Below, piece after piece: positions 56,264-64,000 of a stretch of 64,000 bases of DNA (its first letter is position 1; each line of letters begins with the position of its first letter). The notes under the pieces were generated by a model. It was not told where the DNA came from. It saw only the letters and a program-made list of their open reading frames with translations, and made no database searches. The stretch covers positions 37,001,424 through 37,065,423 of the forward strand of contig JAFMSR010000014.1 of assembly GCA_022818135.1 (NCBI GenBank), in the 5' to 3' direction. The stretch comes from Saxidomus purpurata (taxonomy: Eukaryota; Mollusca; Bivalvia; Venerida; Veneridae). A program made the translations under genes and the position numbers.

Positions 56264-57268
56264 AGAGCTGTCAGTAGGACAGCGCGCTCGACTTTTTTAG
56301 TGCTTGCCAATCAGTGCTTGCCAATAAACCAAAACTTTCAGTTAAGGGAACACAAGACTTTAACTAGGAATTTCTAAGTACAAATCAAGAAACATTTTCA
56401 CAGAGTTATCTTCTCTTGCTTACAGAAAGGTCTCATATGGTACATAAATAATCCAACTTTCAAAGTAATATCTCAAATGGTTAAGTCAACAAGTGGACAA
56501 GAATGAAAATTTTAACTGAGTTTCTAAGACAAAAAGGGCATAATTCACATAAAATCCTTGACAGAATTACCTTCCCTGCCCATGTTTTGGGATCATGATG
56601 GTAAACAAGTATTCAAACTTTCAAAGTAATATCTCGAACAGTTTAGTCAAAAAGTGGACTGGTACAAAAAACTTTACCAAGATTCTAAGTCGATAAAGGG
56701 CCTAATTGTTTAAAACAAATCCCTGACAGAGTTACCTTCTCTTAGCCTACAGAAGGGGGTAATGATGTGAAGAAGCATTCAAAGTGTTCAAAGCAATTCT
56801 CAAAGGGTTAAGGCAATAAGTGGATTTTACCCATATTCAAAGTATTTTCTAAATAAAAAGGGGCATAATTCTGTCAAAAACCTTGACAGAGTTAATGTAC
56901 TCTTGTCTGTTGATGTAGGTCATGATGGTAAACAAGTATGGTTAGTTTCAAAGCAATACCTCCAATGGTTCTGAAATAAAGTGAGGTGGTACGAAAAACT
57001 TAACCAAGCTCAATACACTTTCTAAGTCAGAAAAGGGCCATAATCTGCCAAAAACCTTGACAGGTTATGTACCTTGTCTGTAGATGGATTTGATGGTAAA
57101 CAAGTATGGTAAGTTTCAAAGCCATAAGTCCAATACTTTTGAAATAAAGTGGGGGTGGTACGGAAAACTTAACCAAGGTGTGACGCCAACGCCGACGCCG
57201 ACGCCGACACCGACGCCGACGCCGGGGCGAGTAGGATAGCTCCCCTTTTCATAGAAAAATCGAGCTAA
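56264..57268 (+). repeat. 1-kb dispersed repeat of five about 160-bp modules ending in (GCCGAC)n
   Basis: Starts GAGCTGTCAGTAGGACAGCG. Module marks 'tttcaaagtaatatctc' or variants at 56458, 56619, 56786, 56946 and 57114, with 'ccttgacagagttacc' and 'atgatggtaaacaagtat' between. Ends with GCCGACGCCGAC (57185-57225), 'ggggcgagtaggatagctcc' and 'aaaatcgagct'. The family is common in molluscs; its origin is unclear. Confidence 0.75.
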
Positions 57269-60200
57269 AAATCTCTTGCAAAATCAGAACCAGTTTCGGT
57301 ATTTGAAACGTTTAACTATGTCAAATGCTATTTTGGTCGCACTACTCTTGTTTACAGATAGTCTCTTCCCTAATATAAATCTGTATCAGCGAGGTTATAT
57401 TTATTACTGTAAATAAAGATTCAAAATAAAACACTTCACGAAATACAGACAACACATGACGCAATAAACGTCTGTGTACAGATTTATACAGTGTTTATAT
57501 TAGTGCAAAACTGCAATAAAACGTCCAGGTAGAATAGAATTGTTTTACGATAACATCCCCAGATTTCTCCTCTCCTCTGCTTTAAAAGACGCAACTCCAG
57601 GCTACTGCAAAACATCAGTTCCAATCAAAAAATTAAATTTCGCATACAAGTTCATACACAATTCCTGTGCAGTTTTGCTTCATTTGGACAATTTGACAGA
57701 AACATTGTATCAGTTCTGCATAATTTTGCACTTTCTTTCACATGATATATTAGGGGATACATACTGAAGAAAACAAGAAAAATACTTTCTAAATATTTTA
57801 TGAAATACTAAGAAAAAATATCATGTATCAAATCACAACCAATGTTATTTCAATTTCACATATTTAAATATTATTGTATCTTAAGTAAAATAAGAAAAAT
57901 TATGTAATAATGTATATATAAATGAATTACTCATTAGCTGAGATTCCTTTTTTTGTGTCAACATTCTGAAAAAAATGAACTTAATGTATAATTTAGGTGT
58001 ACAATAGTGTCCATCAGTGCTGTTCTATAGAAATTGGAAACATCAAATTGAGCAATAGCTACCGACTTTCTAATTTCTATAGATCAGTACAGATAAATAC
58101 TAATTGATTTAGTGGGTAGCTTTGTTAGTGAGCCTATAAAAATGACATATTTCTCAATCAAGATGATGATTATAAATTGCACATGTTGCTGCCATAAATA
58201 CTTTCAAACTATGAACTGATTTTTAAGTAGTACACTTTACAGACATTCTACAGAATTTAGAACAAATGACAGAAGAGAAATATGGCAATTTCATTGGATT
58301 ACATATTCAACCAACAGAAATCAGACGGATGTCGGTGAATACTATGTAATACCGACTAACTTGCAAGAACACATAATGTCAACATGTGTACCCAGTATTT
58401 GTTCTTGCTCTCTCTCTTCTCTCTCTCTCTCTTTCTCTCTGCATTCACATAGTATCTGTTCTCAAAACACTAACATAATATTACATACTTTTCAACTATC
58501 ACAAGAGATTTATTGATATTTCTGGCCAAGGCTGACATAAGTGACATTCTAACAGCAGCACAAAAAAAGAGCAACTCTAGAAACTTTGAAAGAGACTTTG
58601 CAACTAGGGGTAGACCTACCATTTATCTGGAATGCTAAATACACCACAAGCTCTCATAAAGTTCATCAGAATATCTACACATGATTGACATGTTTATTGT
58701 AAATATTTCTTAAAGATCTTTTCGACATTTTTTAGTTTTCTTTTTCTTAACTATAAATACATATAAAATCTTTACATTCCCATTTCTAGTAAAATGGAAC
58801 AAACAATTCAATATACCAAAAATCTGTTTCATACATACATAGAAGTTACAATATACTCTACTTTGCTGATTCAAGGGAAGTAATCCAAATATCTACTAAG
58901 AACCAAAATTCTGGCAACAAGATAGTAAATTTGGAATAATCAGAATTTTGTAGCAATTAATTCATCCTGTCAAAGTGGAGAAGTAAAAACAAAATGTTGT
59001 TTATATTTACACCTAAATTCCTAACATTATTGTCCTTTTATTTAAATACTGGTATTAAACATTGTTAAAAATGTCACAACTTATAATTTTCACAACAAGA
59101 TAAATATATATATATATATTATATACATAAACACTGTAAAAGCTCTTTGTTAATTAAAAAAAAACGTAAACAGACGGAACTATTTGGAAGACACGAAACA
59201 AAAACTGCAAGCATACAGTTACTAAGCCTGTCATATAATTTTATTTCCATGTCACTATGAACCTTCAGACAAAACATCCTGGAACAACGCTTGAACACCT
59301 GTATATGCATTTAATATGAAGATTTTTGTATAATTTTCATTTTACACAACCAAATTTGTTTCGATTACAACTTTAAAAATTAATTATGTGGGTTCAACAC
59401 ACGTTTTAAGATTATTTCACTTAAGTATAGGCAGGCATTGAAACTGATAAGCACTTACTGGGATAAATATACATCCAGTTCCTTACGTGTACATAGAGTT
59501 GGGACGTAGACAGCCAATCAGGTGCCTTACATATTAACTAAGCAGTTACCTTTTTTAGAGACCAGCTCAAGTTTTTAAATGTAGTATGTGTTTAAAAAGT
59601 GATCAGTTTTGTGCAGAAAACACTTTGCAAAAGTAAATAATTAACAAAGACCCTGCTTTTTGTAAAACTTTACATACTGACAGGTTGAAGCAAACATTTT
59701 TGCTAATTTCAAAATTTGATAAAAATCAACAATCGCTATCCTCCTGCATGATACAGAGCACTTGTTGCTCTTCATTGTAATGTATAACATGGCAACTTCA
59801 GCATCTAAAATGATTAAATGAAACTGGCAGAAACACAATATTTCAAAAGTCAAACATTGTATATAAAAATGTTGTTTTTCTTATGCCTCTGATATCGAAA
59901 GCTGACTATATTTCAGAGACAATCAGAAAATTCAGTCTGGTACAATGTCATACATGCCTTTAAACCAAGATCTCAATAAACTAATTATTGACAGATTTTA
60001 AAAGGGATGTTGCTGAAGTGTTCAGGGAAGCTGTTTGAGAGATTGTGATGAAAACAAGACATACAATTTACATACATGTCACATTTGGTACACAGTGCTA
60101 AATGCTGGATGAAAGAACTAAAAACATGATACGAGTCTGGACCATTTTACCAGTAAAAGCTATTTACAAACTCTTAATATTAATTTAAAGCAAGACGTCT

Positions 60201-60519
60201 TAATTCTGCGTGATAAGCATCTATGATCTACTCTATACATCCCCATACCAGTTCACAATTTTTTTTGTATGTCAACAACCTTAAAACATCTTGTCTCAGA
60301 GACACCTGTGTCTGTTCACGTTTATAACATTTGAAACTGTTTAGTATGACCAGATCTGGTTACTAGGAATAAACGTCCAATCTAAATAAAAATTCCCCGT
60401 TTATGTATACACCCCCTTCACAATTACTCTGCCCAGCAACAATCATACTTATTTGAGACACACTTCTAAAAACTTTTTTCCTCAAAGTAAACTATTCATT
60501 ACTATCTCCAACACTTTTC
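57269..60519 (-). other. Probable alpha-catenin 3' UTR and flank
   Basis: Free of clear mobile elements, AT-rich, with a TC microsatellite (58409-58440) and a TA run (59107-59121). Several TTTATT motifs (minus-strand AATAAA), for example near 58507, but the end cannot be chosen without transcripts. Confidence 0.45.
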
Positions 60520-60687
60520 TCAACAGAAACTATCCATGTCTACTTCCTGGAATTCATTCAAAGCTTTGATTGGTTCTATCCTCTTTTTGCCGGCACCCTT
60601 GCTGATTCTACCGTGAAATTCTATCGGATCTTCCCTTCGTACCAGAGGTTTCTTCTCTGGTGGCTTCATCTTCCATGCAACAATATT
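60520..60687 (-). CDS. CTNNA: Alpha-catenin last exon
   Basis: 55 codons plus TGA. WKMKPPEKKPLVRRE, GKKRIEPIKALNEFQ match the alpha-catenin tail; the end EVDMDSFC replaces the vertebrate KAMDSI-type ending. Confidence 0.94.
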   Translation of the reverse strand, partial: NIVAWKMKPPEKKPLVRREDPIEFHGRISKGAGKKRIEPIKALNEFQEVDMDSFC

Positions 60688-63600
60688 CTGTGAACAGAAA
60701 CATAGAAAGTTTTGGCTTTCGGGGACAAAAACAGCACAGACTTCTTAGAAAAGTTACATGTTATCAATTATAACATATCAACATCATGTTTATTCAGAAA
60801 CTAAGATTTAATATAAAATCTGACCACTGTAGATCATGATCAGTGTAGATTATGATCAGACTGCTTGGATGTGATCATAATCTGCAATTGAAACAAAGGT
60901 GAAATATACCAAACTTTGTATCAATTACAGGCATTCTTTTAGTTTGTTCCATTTGATGAAAGGATAAATTTAACAGTAACATTTAGGATTTGGATTGTCA
61001 GTATTTGATCTTATGAGATTATCCTCAGCAGCACACATACCAAATACACCAAAGGAGTGGTCATTAAGAACAGGAGTTGAAATTTATCACCATTTGCGTG
61101 CATTTCATCATCATTACATTTATGAATCACACATCCTAATAACCAAAGTACATTTCTATTGTGACATATTTGAATTTACAATTCTATTTGTTGTGAAAAA
61201 AAATTTCTCGATTTGAGAACAGACAGACTAATAATCATCACACTTAAGCAAGGATGAAAAAAAAATCGGTGAATTTTAAATTTGTGGAAACAGAATTTTC
61301 TAACAGTAAATCTATGTGAAATGAATCTTTCGCATGATTTTGAAATTTTCAAAGTGGTAAATTCGCGTATATAGCGAAAAGGAAATCATCGCAAATATAA
61401 CACAATTCACAGTAGTAACATTACACAAGAAATCAAAATCATATAGTGAAAAGTAAAAAAGTTGCTTTCTTACCATTTTTCCAGATACCTTATACTGAAA
61501 TGAAAATAAGACACATTATTAGTTACTGTTTCATTATATTACATACATTTCAAAATAAACCAGGGATGAAAAGATGAGGGCACTAAATTAATGCATACAC
61601 ATCAATGTTTTCAACAAATACTTAAGCAAAACTATCAAATCATTAGTGTAGCCATGAGCGGTGTATCTGGAAATTACATTAGATATTCGATCTAACACAA
61701 AGCTGTCCTACACTGTTGAGTTGACACATCATTTTCCATACTGCAAAGGGTATCTTGAATTATCTTCAGACTTTTCATAAAATTTTCTGTTATCTTATTT
61801 ACTAATTTACATGATCATCCTCATTAATTTCTAAAATGAACTTGTTCATCTATTAACTCTGCTGATTCCATTAATTGTTAAAATGTGTGATTTAGCAAAA
61901 ACACAGCCAGGACTGTCATGATACGCCATCGATGCAAAGGTATAATCATTCCCGTCAGTTATATAATCACTTCCCCGCTTGACATTGGATGAAGGCAAGT
62001 TTTAAGTTATTCTCCGGACAAGAAAAAGGGCAATAATTAATGCAAGATGGAGATAAGGGGGGGGGGGGGGGGGGTGGTGGGTGTGTTGGGGGGGGGGGGG
62101 GGGGGGTTTGGGGGGGTGTTTTTTTGTACTGCACTTCCTCTCAAACTTGACCTTTGTAATTATTGATGCCACATAGCAAGTTCTAAAATTTTTTTTTCTT
62201 TTTTTTATTTTTTTTTTACTGTAAGGACAACAGCGTTCATCAGATTCTTTGCTGCTGTTATAAGTGATGTAGCACTGTCCAACTGTAATAGTACAATATA
62301 CATCATATGTAATTTATTACTTAACAAAAGACAGTTTGGGCAAAACTGATCAAAAAGATTAAGAATGGACATTATCTCAAACTCATAGCTATATACATAT
62401 CTCTAAATCAAAAGTTCCAAGAAGCCTTGATCAGAACAGAATCATCACACTTAATCAAGGGAAAGTACTCTTGCAGACACAAGTAAAATTCTACAGAAAT
62501 GTTGTAAAAAGACTGCCTTGTTATTTTAAGCTTACAAAACATTTTGTGAATGAGATTGAGAACAACAACTGTGGCTGGCAATGAGATTGTAATGGCAGAT
62601 CAACATGTGGGACAGTACCAGAGCATGCATTTCATATACATATTTGATGACTTTGGTTTACTTACCCCTGACACAATGAGTTCTCCACCAACACTCTGTA
62701 CATCTGCCTTCACCTTACTGGTTATGTTTAACTGATGACAGTATAGAGCTATTCTCTGTAGGTATGCCAGTAAATCTTTCTTTGAAGCTGAATCCGGACA
62801 CTACAAACAAATACGAAACATCACATTATAAAATAGTCATATGGTCAGCTACTTGTACTGATCACTATGGCTTGATTAAAATTTGAGTCAGTCACTCTCC
62901 AGACCACTTCCTGAAATAAGTCTGAAGTTTTCAATCAATGAGGACATTTTTGGACTAATACTGTTAGCTGGGTAATTTTCATGAAGATTTAAGTTTCACT
63001 ATTTTCACAGATTCCACACTTCACTAATTGAAATTTTTGGAAATTAGTAAGATTTCATTAAACAATAGATTTATAGCTAATTTTCCAAAGATGTCATGTC
63101 TGCTAGCCAATTTAAAACTTTCCATCCAAATTAAAGATATCATAGGACAAAAAAGAAATATCTATATTTAACATTTATATCGCTACATGTTATAAACAGA
63201 TTTAATTATAACATCAGAATTCTTTCTTCATTGCTCAATTATATGGCCTAAAAAACCTGTGGCAGCTCAGAAATCTATATCAGAAGCCGTTTTAAATAAT
63301 CAGCATCAACTTTAACCAAAAATTAATACTGATGAAAGACATCAGTTGCGACTTGAGAAAGTTTTAACATGCTACAGTCTATTTAACGAGGACCTTTGCC
63401 ATCACCATATTGATGGAAAATGCCACTGTATCTTCAACCTTCTGTGTGCTTAATTGACAGATTAAGAAGAGCTATACTATTTACCTGGTCAGCAATTTTT
63501 GTGGCGAGACCATCAAGTTTTGTTCCAGCTTCTGAAATTTTCTTTGCAGCATTGATAACATCCATTGTACTTTTCAATGGACCACGACCTCTGAAATAAT

Positions 63601-64000
63601 GTTATATTTGTCACTGAATAGCATTCAAAGAACAACTCAAAGGGAAAAGGCACTGTGGGTAATATTAACTTGACTAAGTTGATGCAAGCTTGCTTGAAGT
63701 GTAAATAGCAAATCTTAACTCGGAGCAACTTTTTTGGCCATTGTGTTTGACTTTTTTGAAAACACTGTAAGAAAATGAAAATCGAGAAAACTTACACAGT
63801 TTTGAAGGTGATGAATGATACCAGCACAATAACAACTTAAGCCAAGTGTAACTTTAGACAGCATGTGACTGGATGTAACATAATGGGATGGCTTTCTCTA
63901 CACATTGTGAAAGATTATTTTTTTAGTATGAGCCAGGGAAAACTCATTTACCTGGTAAAATCTGTCATTTCCATCATAATCATGCACATCTGTTTGGCCA
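60520..64000 (-). CDS. CTNNA: Alpha-catenin, C-terminal exons (partial)
   Basis: Adherens-junction protein linking beta-catenin/cadherin to F-actin; these exons cover the end of the actin-binding domain. In transcript order: 64000-63952 (MCMIMMEMTDFT, open at the window edge), 63590-63485 (GRGPLK...INAAKKISEAG), 62800-62666 (CPDSASKKDLLAYLQRIALY), 62282-62220 (LDSATSLITAAKNLMNAVV), 61494-61474 (YKVSGKM) and 60687-60520 (NIVAWKMKPPEKKPLV to stop). All junctions have GT-AG ends and agree in phase. About ten residues expected between NAVVLT and YKVSGKM are missing. The rest of the gene lies to the right. Confidence 0.93.
61474..61494 (-). CDS. CTNNA: Alpha-catenin 21-nt microexon
   Basis: ag|TAT...ATG|gtaag, seven codons YKVSGKM, phase 0 on both sides. 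It sits where other alpha-catenins have a short variable linker after STKY. It can be skipped without frame change. Confidence 0.75.
62058..62117. other. Poly-G block, probable artefact
   Basis: Long G runs with scattered T, similar in look to the block at 47350. It lies in the same intron as the T-rich block at 62186-62218. Confidence 0.7.
62220..62282 (-). CDS. CTNNA: Alpha-catenin exon, apparently truncated
   Basis: 21 codons LDSATSLITAAKNLMNAVVLT. Conserved alpha-catenins continue for about ten more residues; here GTA is followed at once by A/T homopolymers (62186-62218 on the plus strand). Either GTAAAA is the donor or the exon end is lost to artefact. Confidence 0.85.
62666..62800 (-). 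CDS. CTNNA: Alpha-catenin exon
   Basis: 45 codons, phase 0 to 0: CPDSASKKDL, LAYLQRIALYCHQLN, VKADVQSVGGELIVSG. Strong family match. Confidence 0.95.
63485..63590 (-). CDS. CTNNA: Alpha-catenin exon
   Basis: One base completes the Arg codon split with the previous exon, then 35 codons GRGPLKSTMDVINAA to ATKIADQ. Confidence 0.95.
63952..64000 (-). CDS. CTNNA: Alpha-catenin exon, cut by window edge
   Basis: AKQMCMIMMEMTDFT and two bases of the next codon before gtaaat. Continues beyond base 64000. Confidence 0.93.

Overview
The window is an AT-rich, intron-bearing metazoan sequence, most likely from a mollusc and probably a bivalve. The reasons are a secreted, yolk-type ferritin with a Cys-containing insert in the B-C loop, an intron-containing H2A.X, an alpha-catenin gene, and dense tRNA-derived SINEs, MITEs and satellite arrays of the kind common in bivalve genomes. 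The species call is an inference.

Four conserved host genes can be supported. At the left edge, on the minus strand, is a complete two-exon histone H2A.X (22-1550) ending in an SQEF motif. At 11.1-17.0 kb, on the plus strand, is an eight-exon secreted ferritin with all H-type ferroxidase residues; a 500-N assembly gap cuts its seventh splice donor. At 44.5-45.2 kb is an intronless, unrecognised 209-residue Pro-rich and acidic protein with a polyadenylation signal. At the right edge, on the minus strand, are the last exons and 3' region of alpha-catenin (60.5-64 kb, continuing beyond the window), including a 21-nt microexon. One alpha-catenin exon runs into homopolymer noise.

The most unusual region is 24.2-28.6 kb, a minus-strand virus-derived (Polinton/Maverick-like) cassette. 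In transcriptional order it holds a two-helix membrane protein, an rve-type integrase with a C-terminal chromodomain (broken by two frameshifts and a stop), an Asn-rich protein passing into a Lys/Arg-rich frame (apparently frameshifted), and an intact 447-residue F54H12.2-like protein that is probably a capsid protein. I see no DNA polymerase, packaging ATPase or protease. Next to it is a retroelement gag-like relic split by a 143-bp MITE with a 9-bp target duplication (29.1-29.7 kb).

The rest is mostly mobile-element debris and satellites. It includes a 1,447-bp foldback element (8-bp target duplication) and a 742-bp hAT-like element (8-bp target duplication); a TTAA-flanked MITE and two pogo-like MITEs; two SINE families with several copies each; arrays at 9.9-10.5, 11.8-12.2, 18.8-19.0, 21.7-23.4, 34.8-35.3, 35.35-37.0 and 56.3-57.3 kb; and an isolated P-loop GTPase exon at 35.8 kb with an in-frame stop. 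Intervals where nothing could be recognised are listed as such.
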